Shown piece by piece: positions 33,133 through 44,880 of a stretch of 64,000 nucleotides of DNA. Position 1 is the first letter of the stretch, and the number at the start of each line of letters is the position of its first letter. A program made the position numbers and the translations under genes. The stretch spans positions 46,027,868 to 46,091,867 of the forward strand of contig NC_084591.1 in the NCBI RefSeq assembly GCF_033807715.1. Direction: 5' to 3'. Under the pieces are notes generated by a model. It made no database searches, was not told the DNA's origin, and saw nothing but the letters and a program-made list of their open reading frames with translations. The stretch is from Cololabis saira. Taxonomy: Eukaryota; Chordata; Actinopteri; Beloniformes; Belonidae.

Positions 33133-33730
33133 GATTCTTCCTAACAAATAAAGTCAAAGAGATCTCTTTTAAATTGATACACAAATTCTACCCTGCAAAA
33201 CAATATTTATCGAAATTTAAGAAGGATATAGACGTTAATTGTTCTTTTTGCCAAAAAATCCTGAGACATATTCCCACTTATCTTGGTCATGTGAATTCAT
33301 ACATTTTGGAGGAACTCCCACAAGTATATTGTTGATTCTGTCTTTTCCGATTGTCATCTTTATTTTAAGAATGCTATGTTTGGTTTTCATAATTCTAATC
33401 ACAAAGATAGGGACGCTTTCTTTTTTATTAATCTGTTTCCACAAAGCCTGAACTCCTTGTACTAAAAAAAAGAACTTGATCAATATATAAGGACAATTTA
33501 CTCATCAAAAAACACAAAGGCACAAAAAAACATCGGCATCTGTAAATCGCTCAATTTGACTACATGAAACCTACTCTCGCACATTATGTTGTTTTTATTT
33601 TTATTTATCCTTTTCATTTACATGCAACTGTCTTGTCCATTATATTTTCTTTTGTTTATTTCTTTTCAATATGGTGTTGGAATCTCTGTATTTGTATGTT
33701 ACTCTTGTTCTTAATTTTTCATTAGATTTA

Positions 33731-33761
<31 letters not shown>

Positions 33762-33776
33762 AGAATAAAAAAAAAA
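33133..33776 (+). mobile_element. LINE fragment (L1/Tx1-like) with AAAT tail
   Basis: The + strand reads NKVKEISFKLIHKFYPAKQY then LSKFKKDIDVNCSFCQK, as in the ORF2 C-terminal region of fish L1/Tx1-type LINEs, then degenerates. It ends in (AATA)n and a poly-A run at 33733-33776, giving + orientation. It lies upstream of mphosph6. Confidence 0.75.
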
Positions 33777-34042
33777 AACGTTCCTCGCATAGTACGCGAG
33801 GAGAACGCGTCATACCGGCGGTGACCGATAGGGGGCAGTAAGCAGAGCAGCAGTTGGAAACCCGTTGGAAAAGTGATAAGTAGAGGTAGTAGCAGCAGCG
33901 GAGTTCACACACAACAACATTTCATCATCGGAAGGAGAGGAGCTTTAACTTTGATTTTGTTGCGTTGAGTTTGGTGGTCTGTTAGACCGGAGTGCTCTGA
34001 GGAGAAGCTGCTGAGCAGGTTCGCTGTTGTCCAGACATGTCG
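33777..34042 (+). CDS. possible first exon of an unknown + strand gene (ATG TCG, then GT)
   Basis: A CpG-containing, repeat-poor stretch ends in CCAGACATGTCG followed by gtaaga, so ATG at 34037-34039 plus one Ser codon would precede a strong donor. It is head-to-head with mphosph6 (start 32866) at ~1.2 kb. No downstream exon was identified with confidence. A frame after an AG at 55454-55455 (IKDEREQNPRLPKEYLRKL, ending in a stop) is a speculative candidate. Confidence 0.3.
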
Positions 34043-34552
34043 GTAAGAACCAATCCCAATTCAACTTCACTCGCCCCTCTTTTCTTCCCTAACCACTAAA
34101 AAAGAAGGGGGAGATTTTAGGGCACTTGGCCCAGGTGCCCTCGTTTTCATCCCCACCCTGATCAGGAAGCCCAGAGCTAAAAGCTGTTTTAATTTCAGCT
34201 GTAGCGCTGTTATGGCACTTTATTAAGTTTTAATATTTTTTCAGGTTTAAAAGTAACCGTTAAGATCCCCAACCTGGGCTCAGTTTATCCAAATAACACC
34301 TGTTAAGAAATTTGCTCCAAAGATTTGGGGATTTCTGTCTGACTGCCGAATCCAAAATCACCAAATTAATCTTATGTTATGTGGGTTTTGCTCATGTCGT
34401 GCATATGTGTAAATAGTTTTGTACTTGTGTGGGTTTACTCACTTGGAAATACTTTTAAATGTTTTAATAAAACTTGTTACACAACAGTTTTCTCTTCTGG
34501 GGAAAGGTAATGTCTCAAATTATCAACTGTACAACGAGATCAATAGTAAAAT

Positions 34553-37500
34553 TAAAGCTGCAAGCAGCGATGAACGGGCCCTCGCACTCACGGCCACCGC
34601 CCCCCATAAGCATATCAGAAATGACACCACCCACGACTTCCTATGTCAAACCATTCAAAAGTTATAGCAGAAAAAAGGGACAACCAATCAGAAGAAGGGG
34701 CGGGGCTAATTCAGGCCAATGAAGCTCAAGGATTCCATACAGAATCTGATGACACCACCCACGACTGTCTATGTCAAAATATTCAAATGTTATAGCAGGA
34801 AATAGGGACAACCAATCAGAAGAAGGGGCGGGGCTAATTTTCGCCAATTATGGTCAAGGACTCAATACCGAGTCCGATGACACCACCCACGACTCTTTAT
34901 GTCAAACCTTTCAAAAGTTATGGGAGAGAAAGGTATTCTAGTGGGCGCTGTTGAGCCGTTAGGCAACGCCCATTAATGCAAACCATGAAATATCAAATGT
35001 ATCGACAGGCCTGGCTTTTCTTTAAGTTGCGACATGATACAGGTGTGTACCAATTTTCGTTCATGTACGTCAAACCGTATTATGGGGCTTGAGGCGCAAA
35101 GTTTTTTCTGTCTGAACCAATCAGATGAAGGGTGGGCGCGCTTTTTGCCGTCTAGCGTCGCCACGGTAACGCTTTTGAAAGAGAAAAGTAATGCGTGGTG
35201 TCGGAGGATGGAGACGCACGTTTTGACGTATAACACACCTGGGTGCACGTTAGGGTTCGGGCTGAATTAATGACCGAAGAAATGGCATAAATTGCGCCAA
35301 AATTACACGATGAATTCAAAATGTTCAAAATGGCTGACTTCCTGTTCGGTTTCGGCCATGGCGCCAAGAGACTTTCCTTTAATTTGCGACATGATACAGG
35401 TGTGTACTGATTTTTGTGCATGTACGTCAAAGCGTATTGTGGGACTTGAGGCACGAAGTTTTATCTGTATGGACCAATCAGATGAATTGGGGGCGCGCTT
35501 TTTGACGTCTATCATCGCCACGGTAACGCTTTTGACTGAGAAAAGTTATGCACGTTATTGCAGGATGGAGACGCACATTTTGATGTATAACACACCTGGG
35601 TGCACGTTACGGTTCTGGCGAAGAAGCGGCTGAAGGAATGGCATAAATTGCGCCAAAATTACATGATTAATTCAAACTGGCCGACTTCCTGTTGGGTTTG
35701 GGCCATGGCGCCAGGAGACTTTTCTTTAAGTTGTGCTATGATACAGGTGTGTACCGATAAAGGAAGCTCTGAAAACCTTAACAAACCATGGTTTACTATA
35801 GAACTTAGGAAATCCGCAAATTCAAAATTTAATGTCTATGAGTTTTGGTTCAAATATAAATCATTAGTATAGTATGCATAAATGGCTTTATGAGGGTGAC
35901 ACTTCCATTATAGATAAAATGTATTTCAAAATGGTTTTCAAAAATGAAAGGACACATGAGTCTATCTTTCTTGAAAAGTTAATTTAATTACTGATAATTA
36001 AAATATACATTTTGTTAAGGAAATCTATTAATTTTGAGATAAATAACGGTCGCCCCCAATGACTTTTTTTAAGGTCGTTGCCCTATTAATGTAGGTTTAA
36101 AAACACTAAAATACCTTTGTTTTAAGTTTTCACATATATGCACACTACATTCCAAATGTTTGGAAAATGGCCAAATACATCTTTATTTTAAGTATTTTAA
36201 AAATAGGCCTCTCAAAGGCCTTATACATCATTGACCCACAATTGTGATTCAGGCTTAAAGCTCCTCTGCTACACGTCATTCAGGCAGCCAATCAGCACAG
36301 AGCCTCATTAACATAGCCCCCCCTCCCCTCAGAATCCCTCATAGAGAAGGTTAGAAACGGTAAAAATAAAGACATGGCCCAGAGGCTGAATTTCTCATTT
36401 ATGTAGAAAAAACCTTCAAAAGCTTGTTTTTAAGACATTCAATGCCTGTTTAAAATATACATTAAATGCCATAATAGGTCACCTTTAAATAATTTTTAAG
36501 CAAATGAAGCAACGGTAAATTCTCGCCAAATACAGTAAATTCCAGTTGTCCCTGAACGCACCAGGAGGATAATCGGCTTTTTAGAATTCCGACCGGTCCC
36601 TGAATGCACCTCCTCCGCGGCGCTGCGCGGTGCCGACCAGATCTCGGCTGAAAGCCGATAATAATATAATAAAATTGCAAAGCTGCTGTGAAATAAGGTG
36701 TAATACATGCACTGTAATTATTTTCTGTATAAAAATTGAATTTAAAAAGACGGGTTTGACTCAAAATCAGTGTGGTTTTATTTAAGTGGTCTCTGTCTCG
36801 GTAGAAGACAGAGACATGAAAGACATGGTAAAAAGCGAGCTGCATTACAGACATGCGCCGCCGAAATACATCGGTGAAAACTATTCCACAGGAATATTTC
36901 ACCATAGATGTCTTAAGACGACTCTACAATTATGCACACAATAAAAAAATACTTACAGATTAGGTTGGGACTCGTGTGAAAACACTGGAGGATTTATGTC
37001 GTGTGAGGAACGTCAATACGGTGCGCACGCAACAACGTCTCCCCGCTCCCCCCCCTCCTCCCTCCCCCTCGGCCTCCGCTCCGCTGCAGGAGCTGCGGCC
37101 GGCACACAGAGCCAGCTTGCTTTAAATCCAATGGATTTAAATAAATATTCATTACCAATCGTGCGTTTTACGCACCTTAATGCCAAAAATATATTTTCAC
37201 ATCACAGTAAACAATATTTTTACGAAGTTTACGAAGTTAATTGGACATGGCATGACAAAAATATGATTTAATTGTATATGAATAAATTTTTGGAAAAAGA
37301 GAGTTACAAAGTTCTTCAAAAGCGATATGTACCAGCGTATGATTTTTTAGTCATGTCGAAATGTATCTAAATCTGACATTTTATTGTCTTAAGACCAAGC
37401 CTATGATTTTAAATTATTATTTTACCAAAAAATTCAGAGTGACGTAAAATGGCAGTTCCCTTCAAGTTATGACCACGATACTCAACACAGTTAATAAGGA

Positions 37501-38604
37501 CGCTTATGACAATAATATGTGTCGATTTCATTGTGATTGGATGAATGAAACAGCAATGACAGCACATAATTTGATGAAAAATGTATACCTGACCAAAAGG
37601 TGGCGCTATGGATTTCAATCCAAGATTGTCATATCCACTTGTTCAGAATGGAAGCCTGATTACATGTATTGATTTTGGGTTAATTCTGACCAATTATGTT
37701 TAAGTTACAACAACTTTTATGTTCATGGCGAGACACCGAAATTTTACTACCTGTAACGGCCACGCCCTTCGATAAGAACGTACAGTTTTCTCTGTCAGTC
37801 ATCGTCAATGTCTTACCTATTATCTGACCAACTTTGAGATCATTAATCTCATCTCGCTTGGAGCACAGATGCATACTAGAAGACATGACAATTCCTGGTG
37901 CCAACAGGTGGCGCTACAACCGATCCTGAATATTCCACCATAGATGTCTTCAGGCTCAGTCTAGAATCATGCACATACGTTTTCGGCCACATAAAATAAT
38001 GTATTGCTGAATTACAGCCAATTGATGTTTCATGGCGAGGCTTAAAAATGACCTCAAACTTCGCCGAATGACTACGGTCAAGCCCTCTGGCAGAAACTTA
38101 AAAGCTTCGCAATTTAGCGTCGGCCATGTGTCTAGATTGTACAAACCAAGTTGTGAGCCAATTCGATAAAATCTCTAGGAGGAGTTCGTTAAAGTACGAG
38201 GCCTAGAAATGATCAGAATTCATGAAAAATGACATTTTCTGTTCAAAATGCCGGACTTCCTGTGTAACTTAGACCATGGGTCCAAAAGACTTTTTTGTAG
38301 CTCTTTGTCTAATATAATACACACATAAAGGTCATTGCTGTAAGTCAAACCATATTGTGGGGCTCGTCAAAAAACATAAAATAGGTGGCGCTATAGAGCC
38401 CATTCTTGTGGACCCATGCCTGTCGCCCATAAAATACGTAATTTTACGCGACTCTGGAAGCGTGTGCAAAATTTGGTGAGTTTTTGAGCATTTTAAGGCC
38501 TCCAAAAAGGCAATTTATTTACGGCGAGAATAATAATAATAATAATAATAATAAACATCACAGATACAATAGGGTCCTCGCACTTTCAGTGCTCGGGCCC
38601 TAAT
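34553..38604. mobile_element. long dispersed repeat, AGCTGCAAGCAGCGATGAACG start, GGGCCC ends
   Basis: Begins AAGCTGCAAGCAGCGATGAA then CGGGCCCTCGCAC. Ends (AAT)n at 38529-38556 followed by GGTCCTCGCACTTTCAGTGC and TCGGGCCCTAATA. Inside, an ~130-bp unit (GACACCACCCACGAC...GGACAACCAATCAGAAGAAG) recurs three times at 34620-34920, and a ~350-bp unit (GGCCATGGCGCCAAGAGAC...ATGATACAGGTGTGTACC) about three times at 34985-35755. A separate repeat sits at 36100-36480. This type of repeat is common in teleosts; I do not know its class. Confidence 0.6.
36100..36480. mobile_element. embedded repeat ending CATAATAGGTCACCTTTA
   Basis: Ends with a motif (ATAATAGGTCACCTTT) typical of a widespread fish MITE. 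It interrupts the longer repeat at 34553-38604. Confidence 0.45.
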
Positions 38605-39565
38605 AAGGATAGTGAGAGAATCTGCAGTAAAAAAGGCTTTATTTTCTATATTCAAATATCATTTTTAAAAAGAAAAAAGTAAACATTGCACGCAAAACAA
38701 AGAAAGGTGCTGTTCCTTATAAAAAATAAAATTTGCACAGAAATATTTACAAAGAAAAAAGTTTGCAGTGTATGTGCTGCTACTGCTGATGAGGTGTCTG
38801 GTCCACCATTTTCTCTAAAAGGTTCAGGAACCTGTCCATGTGTTCTTCATTCTTTTGACATCTTCTGTTGTAGAATTAAAAATAATTTGATAATCCAAAT
38901 AAGCCTACGTCCAAGTTTTTTCTAAGTGTTTTAAACCGTTGGTCCAAGGTTCAAGAAAAAAACACAAGGCAAGGTTTTGGCTGGTATTCAATTCAATTAA
39001 ATTTTATTTATATAGCGTCTAATACAACATATGTTATCTCTAGACGCTTTCCAGAGATCCAGAACATCCTTCCACAAAAAATACTGTGGAGGTCTTTTTA
39101 TTGCAAACAGAGTACAATTTAACAGGTCGTCCACAGGAGAGCTGTCGATCCCGCGGTTCATGAAAAACTCTCTTTTTTCCCTCTCTTTTATAGTTAGATA
39201 AGACTTAATATGACGCTAGATGCATTATTCTCTCATCCACGATTCTACACATCTGTTCAGAAACTCCTTTGAAGTATTGTTTTTGCCCCTTATCATTGCT
39301 TGAGAACTGCCCCCTAGGAAACTGAGGCTTCATTTGCACATTTTCTATAATCTTCATTATTTTGCATCTGCCTGCTTTGCCACAGTCCTTCAAGGTCACA
39401 CGCCTCCCTTTATGTTCTGAGGCTCAGAGTTCTACTTTCCCAGCACACTTTTTTCTGGTCTGATTCTAGTCTAGATGATTATAACATGTAAAAATTATTA
39501 TATAAAAATGATTATATAAAGATGATTATATAAAAATAACCACAACACTGTCTTCTTTGGCGGCC
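38605..39565. other. region downstream of the putative - strand gene
   Basis: A - strand AATAAA lies at 38635-38640 (CTTTATT on +) and could end a 3' UTR. 38990-39060 is a common fish repeat (TTCAATTAAATTTTATTTATATAGCG). 39080-39420 looks repetitive but is not identified. Confidence 0.4.
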
Positions 39566-40311
39566 TCAGCTTGAAGGAAGTCCTGCATGCAGAGTTTCTT
39601 TTTTTGGGGGGATCGGGGGGGAAAGTGGACCTGATGCCTGAAGCTTCCAGCTTCCTCTTCCAGCTGGTGAGGCAGAGCTTGAGGCCGATGTGCTGGCGTC
39701 TTCCAAAGTGTTCTGAGATAAAAAAGATGGATACACATGTTGATTACACACATGACTGGACTATCATACACACCCACAACATCATACCAGGTTCATTATC
39801 ACTGTATAAATAAAAATGACCTCTGTGCTTTCCTCTGAATTTGTCAGAGAGGACACCGGTGAGGATGGAGGGTCGATTATGTTCTGAAAAGAAAATAACA
39901 GTTAGATCTGAAATGTGATTACTGCAATGCACAAACGTCCTTGTTAAAAAAAAAAAAAAAAAAAACGTTTGAACTATGATAACAAGGCAGCAAGCAACGT
40001 TATTACTTCGTAACCCCGAACCCCTACCCGACTCATCATGAACAGCCACGTATTGCATTATCTTACGTTAACTCAGAATCAGGATCAGCTTTATTGGCCA
40101 GGTTCGAACATTGTCCAACAAGTAATTTGACTCCGGTAATTTCGCTCTTTGGTATTAAAAATAAACAATAAACAATGTGGTATTTCTATGTACTGTTAAA
40201 ACATACAAAAGCACTGTGATTACAAAGCTTTTTTTTTTTATTCCATGGGACATTATACTTACATTTGTGGGTTTTCTTTTCAATATCCTCCTGCTCTTTG
40301 CGGGTCGCCAT
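39566..40311 (-). CDS. putative small split gene, product unknown
   Basis: Three - strand exon candidates: 40262-40311 (MATRKEQEDIEKKTHK, then gtaagt), 39821-39883 (NIIDPPSSPVSSLTNSEEST then E, strong tttcttttcag acceptor) and 39566-39712 (NTLEDASTSASSSASPAGRG to HAGLPSS and stop). Exons 2 and 3 join in phase. Exon 1 ends in phase 1 and would create a stop if joined directly to exon 2, so a missing middle exon or a dead copy is likely. The Ser-rich low-complexity protein resembles linker regions of transposon accessory proteins, but I do not recognise it. Confidence 0.35.
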
Positions 40312-40654
40312 TTGACTCAAAAAAACTGAAAAAATGCTTGCTTGCTCGCAATCGAGACGAGTCTGCAAAGGATGTTTTCCTCGGTCGGCGAGCTTTAAAT
40401 AGACGCAGCCTACGGCGTAGCTTACGTAACCTACGGCGGAGCTTACGTAGGTTACGTAACCATATTCCGGCGCGATCTTAGCGAACAACGGACAAAAAAG
40501 GGATTATGTACATTCACTGAGTGAATATTATGAAAGTAAAATATTGGTTTGTCACTAGAAATGTAATCAAAACGCATTTTTATGCAGAAACTAACTCAAA
40601 ATATTGATTTTATTCACAAAAAAATAAGAAATGCCAGCCATGTTTTTTTTTTTT

Positions 40655-40893
40655 GATTCAGTCCGCAAATGACGACGAAAAGCATTCTGGGAAACTTTCA
40701 TACCCCCTCACTCGCCAAGTGAGCATCTGAAATCCCTCGATCCGTAGGGGCTATTCTCAGCCCCTCGCCCTCGTTATGCCCCCTCCCCCTAGGTGAAAAG
40801 AGGAATTGGGACACCACTACCTTCACGGGAATGCGCAAAAGTTAGGGTTAGTGAAGAAAACGAGGGCGAGGGGTTCAATTGGGACGCAGCCTA
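40655..40893. mobile_element. MITE end with CCTCGCCC/GGGCGAGGGG motifs
   Basis: Contains CTCAGCCCCTCGCCCTCG and, at the right, CGAGGGCGAGGGGTTCAATT then GGGACGCAGCC. The CCAATTCAACTTCACTCGCC start near 34055 is similar, so both may be ends of one element or of separate copies. Confidence 0.4.
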
Positions 40894-40956
40894 AGTGATT
40901 CTCCCGAAAGCATGAACGTGTTCAGCACTGCCTTTGTTTATCATCAGCATCGGAAA

Positions 40957-41045
40957 TGGCAAGGCAAGTTTATTTATATAAGGTCACTGGAAGTGCTTTA
41001 CATCAACATTAAAAGCAGCAAGACACAATTAAACAGAAAATGGCA
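40957..41045. repeat. common fish dispersed repeat fragment
   Basis: GGCAAGGCAAGTTTATTTAT...GTGCTTTACATCAACATTAAA; a second fragment of the same repeat is at 56410-56635. Confidence 0.65.
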
Positions 41046-41094
41046 AGAATTACGTTTCTATAGACAGTTTTACGCGCCAAAACATGGGCGCTGC

Positions 41095-41286
41095 AAGCAA
41101 AGAAATCTTGTTCCACTGGCAGACTTTTCTACTTATTTTAAGTGAGAATCTACTTGAAACAGGTGAAAATTGTTGTTTTTTCCAGTGATGAGTCTTGTTT
41201 TAAGTGATAAGTAATGAGATTTTTTTGACTAAAAATGAGACATTTAACAAATATTCTTGTTAAGATTTTGAGTTTTTGTAGTGTGT
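41095..41286. mobile_element. partial CACTGCAAAAACTC MITE
   Basis: Right arm only, from AAATCTTGTTCCACTGGCAG to GAGTTTTTGTAGTG. Confidence 0.8.
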
Positions 41287-41359
41287 AGATTAACACACGC
41301 ATACACACACACTATTAATGATGTAGCTATGATGGACACACAATCATCACAACAGCCTG

Positions 41360-41725
41360 CTACATTGCATTGTATTTATGATGTAGACTAAAGGTGGTCT
41401 GCGTGGACGAAAACCACACGCCGTAGGCACGGCATCGTTTTGAGGCAGAACCAAATTTCAGCCTTAACACACGCATGTGAACAGACAAAAAAGTTGCGCA
41501 GTGGTTTTTTAGATTTAATGCCTTCAGCCAGGTCCTTGATTCAGAGTCGGTATCAGGCTTCCGAAAAAAAGTAAACAACGGAGCGCATGGACATTGCCTC
41601 TTTGTAGCTGGTTTGTGGTCGCAGCACTCTCTATCTGACCACTCGTTCAGGTGCTTCCCCGAGTTCTTACAACCAACCACCACGCACATCCTTCCTGAAC
41701 CACTTTTCTTCTGCGAAATATCCAT
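41360..41725 (-). pseudogene. THAP-domain ORF, N-terminal fragment
   Basis: A 121-residue - strand ORF begins MDISQKKSGSGRMCVVVGCK and has the THAP-type spacing: C-x4-C (CVVVGC), Trp (EWSDRECCDHKP), CPCAPLFTFFRKP and TWLKALNLKNH. The expected final C-x-x-H (VCSxHF) is replaced by FLSVHM, so a zinc ligand is lost. The last ~35 codons read into a palindromic MITE (GCCGTAGGCACGGCATCG on the + strand), so the C-terminus is not original. THAP domains bind DNA and occur in P-element/ISL2EU-type transposases and host THAP genes. Probably a dead transposon remnant. Confidence 0.6.
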
Positions 41726-42052
41726 TTAGTCCCTGTTTGTCAGAGCAATGTCGGCACTCTGCACAACGGTAGTCCGCCAGAACGGAAGTGGATCACATCG
41801 ACGGGAGGACTTCAGGAAGTAGAGCAGAAACGGCTCCTAAACTTGTCAATACGATAGGCAGGTGTAAAAATAACAGGCAGCCGGTAGTAATTCGTTATAA
41901 CCGTTACATCACCCATTGCAAAGGTGCAGCTGCATACATATATATTGCATATATGACAATAACTGACACACTTTAGATTGAAATTATTATTTTTTTATTT
42001 TAGTTTTTTTTGTGGTGTTACCACACATATGGAGATGTAAAGGATGAATATT

Positions 42053-42055
<3 letters not shown>

Positions 42056-42092
<37 letters not shown>
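42056..42092. repeat. (TA)n microsatellite at Tc1 target
   Basis: TA run that ends exactly at the left terminus of the element at 42093. Confidence 0.95.
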
Positions 42093-42095
<3 letters not shown>

Positions 42096-42334
42096 TGCCC
42101 AGCATAAATGAGTACACCCCCTTTGAAAAGTAACATTTTATACAATATCTCATTGAAAACAAACAACATTTCCAAGATGTGCACAGGTTACGTTTAATAC
42201 AGCATCTGTTGAACTTTTGACTTAAAACAAAGGTTAATAATATAACTCAGATGCCATATTTTCCTTTTTTAGTCAAATTAGTGTGGCGCAAAAATGAGTA
42301 CACCCCACAAGAAAAACTACTAAATTTAGTACAT

Positions 42335-42880
42335 TTAGTACTTTGTATGGCCTCCATTATTTTTAATGACAGCTTCAAGTCTCCTGGGCATGGAATGCAC
42401 AAGTTGGCAACATTTGGCAACATCAATCTTTTTCCATTCTTCTACAATGACCTCTTTCAGAGATTGGATGTTGGATGGAGAGTGATGCTCAACCTGTCTC
42501 TTTAGAATTCCCCAAAGATGTTCAATTGGGTTCAGATCAGGTGACATACTTGGCCACGGAATCACTCTCACCATGTTCCTTTTCAGAAAGCCAGCAGTGG
42601 CTTTAGATGTGTGCTTAGGATCATTGTCGTGTTGGAAAAGGGCACGACGACCAAGGGCAAGAAGTGATGGAAGCATCTTAGTTTTCAGTATAGAGCAGTA
42701 CATTTCTGAATTCATGATGCCATCAATGAAATGCAGCTCCCCAACACCAGCAGCACTCATGCAGCCCCACATAAGGACACTATCCCCTCCATGTTTCACT
42801 GTGGGCACCATGCACTTTTCTTTGTATTCCTCACCCTTGCGACGCCAGACAGTGTTGAAGCCATCGGTTCCAAAAAGTCT
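42335..42880 (-). pseudogene. Tc1-like transposase, C-terminal fragment, left arm
   Basis: Same protein tail as the right arm (FGTDGFNTVWRRKGEEYKEK ... NNGGHTKY), starting just after the WSDE block, so it lacks the first catalytic Asp as well as the DNA-binding domain. Confidence 0.9.
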
Positions 42881-43502
42881 AGAGTTTGCCAGGGCACATG
42901 CCGACAAAGGTGAGCGCTACTGGGACTCTATACTGTGGAGTGATGAGACCAAAATCAATCTTTTTGGAACCGATGGCTTCAACACTGTCTGGCGTCGCAA
43001 GGGTGAGGAATACAAAGAAAAGTGCATGGTGCCCACAGTGAAACATGGAGGGGGTAGTGTCCTTATGTGGGGCTGCATGAGTGCTGCTGGTGTTGGGGAG
43101 CTGCATTTCATTGATGGCATCATGAATTCAGAAATGTACTGCTCTATACTGAAAACTAAGATGCTTCCATCACTTCTTGCCCTTGGTCGTCGTGCCCTTT
43201 TCCAACACGACAATGATCCTAAGCACACATCTAAAGCCACTGCTGGCTTTCTGAAAAGGAACATGGTGAGAGTGATTCCGTGGCCAAGTATGTCACCTGA
43301 TCTGAACCCAATTGAACATCTTTGGGGAATTCTAAAGAGACAGGTTGAGCATCACTCTCCATCCAACATCCAATCTCTGAAAGAGGTCATTGTAGAAGAA
43401 TGGAAAAAGATTGATGTTGCCAAATGTTGCCAACTTGTGCATTCCATGCCCAGGAGACTTGAAGCTGTCATTAAAAATAATGGAGGCCATACAAAGTACT
43501 AA
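42880..43502 (+). pseudogene. Tc1-like transposase, C-terminal half, right arm
   Basis: Reads ARAHADKGERYWDSILWSDE at the centre, then FQHDNDPKHTSK and [15 protein letters not shown], ending VIKNNGGHTKY. All three DDE-type catalytic acids are present (D of WSDE, second D of DNDPKH, E of NPIEHLW). The N-terminal paired-type helix-turn-helix DNA-binding domain is missing. The upstream 100 codons of the open frame are antisense to the left arm and are not transposase. Confidence 0.9.
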
Positions 43503-43751
43503 ATGTACTAAATTTAGTAGTTTTTCTTTTGGGGTGTACTCATTTTTGCACCACACTAATTTGACTAAAAAAGGAAAATATGGCATCTGAGTTATATTAT
43601 TAACCTTTGTTTTAAGTCAAAAGTTCAACAGATGCTGTATTAAACGTAACCTGTGCACATCTTGGAAATGCTGTTTGTTTTCAATGAGATATTGTATAAA
43701 ATGTTACTTAATGTTACTTTTCAAAGGGGGTGTACTCATTTATGCTGGGCA

Positions 43752-43754
<3 letters not shown>

Positions 43755-43808
<54 letters not shown>

Positions 43809-43809
43809 A
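43755..43809. repeat. (TA)n-(GA)n microsatellite
   Basis: TA run directly after the Tc1-like right terminus, then GA repeats. Confidence 0.95.
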
Positions 43810-44880
43810 AATTAATAAATTGCCTACGTTTGTGTTTACCAAGTAGGGCTGAACGATTTTAGTAAAAAATCCAATTGCGATTTTTCTGGCAGATATTTCG
43901 ATTTCATTAACGATTTTCTTCAAATCAAGCTTCAGTGCAATATTTACCATGTACAGTAACATTTACAAACATGACAACATTTACATCATACCTTCAAAAC
44001 ATTAAATGCATTTAGTCTAATGCGAATGAAAACTAAAGTTAAGAATTGATTTCAAATGTATTTATTAACAAGAAACATGCATGTACATTCTATAAAGTCC
44101 TTGTCCAATGGCAGTTATTACAATTGAAGAACTAAAAGAGCCATCTTTTACAGTCTTAACTTATAGTGCAAAAAATCCTTAATTGTTTTAAGTTAAAAAG
44201 TTAAATAAATAAAATAAAATACAAAACAATTAAAAAAAAAAGATGTTAAATAAGTAATGATAAGAAAAACAAAATTCAACAATTCCCAAATGATCCTGCT
44301 CAACAGCCTTATATTCAGTAGGTTTGGGTCCAGGTCAGTCTTTTATGGCTCAAGGGAGCTAATTTATCAACATCTATAGCAGCAGTTAAAGTACTTTACT
44401 CAACCCTACATTAAGAAACCCGGACTGTCTTTTTACAGTAAGTGAAAGTGAAAAGTAATGGTAATAAAATAAAACTCTTACTAAAATAAAATGACCCTAC
44501 CTCTTCCCTTCTGAAAAACATGTCAGACATCACAATAGGCGGGTTATTCATTTATGGCTCAGCAGCACCCAAATATTGCACAATGCACATCTATTCTGTA
44601 AACAATATAGCGAATATCTTTTTGAAACAAAGGCACCACAAGTCAGGGTTAAGTGCAGAACCAACAAATAAAATCTAAAAAAGTACTAAATAAACAATAA
44701 AACTTGCTTCCCTGACATCTCTACATCACTCTTTACAGATTTTTTGTCAAGAAAACCAGCATGTCAACCTTTGATGGTTTTAGACCTGAGCGCTGACATG
44801 TGACAACATTGCCACTAGCACTAACCAGTCTCTCTGATGGAACTGGTAGCTGGTATGCACAGGAATTTACATACCCACAG

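Larger units (their letters stand above)
42093..43754. mobile_element. palindromic Tc1-like element: two head-to-head 3' halves
   Basis: Starts CAGTGCCCAGCATAAATGAG and ends CTCATTTATGCTGGGCACTG, both in TA repeats. The left arm (42093 to ~42880) is a nearly exact reverse complement of the right arm (~42957-43754); only ~75 bp at the centre is single-copy. Each arm encodes the C-terminal half of a Tc1 transposase running from the centre outwards. The arms have accumulated few differences, so the structure is young. Confidence 0.93.

Noticed and set aside
42573..42880. N-terminal 100 codons of the open frame running into the right-arm Tc1 transposase
   Set aside because: They are antisense to the left-arm transposase copy, not a real N-terminus.
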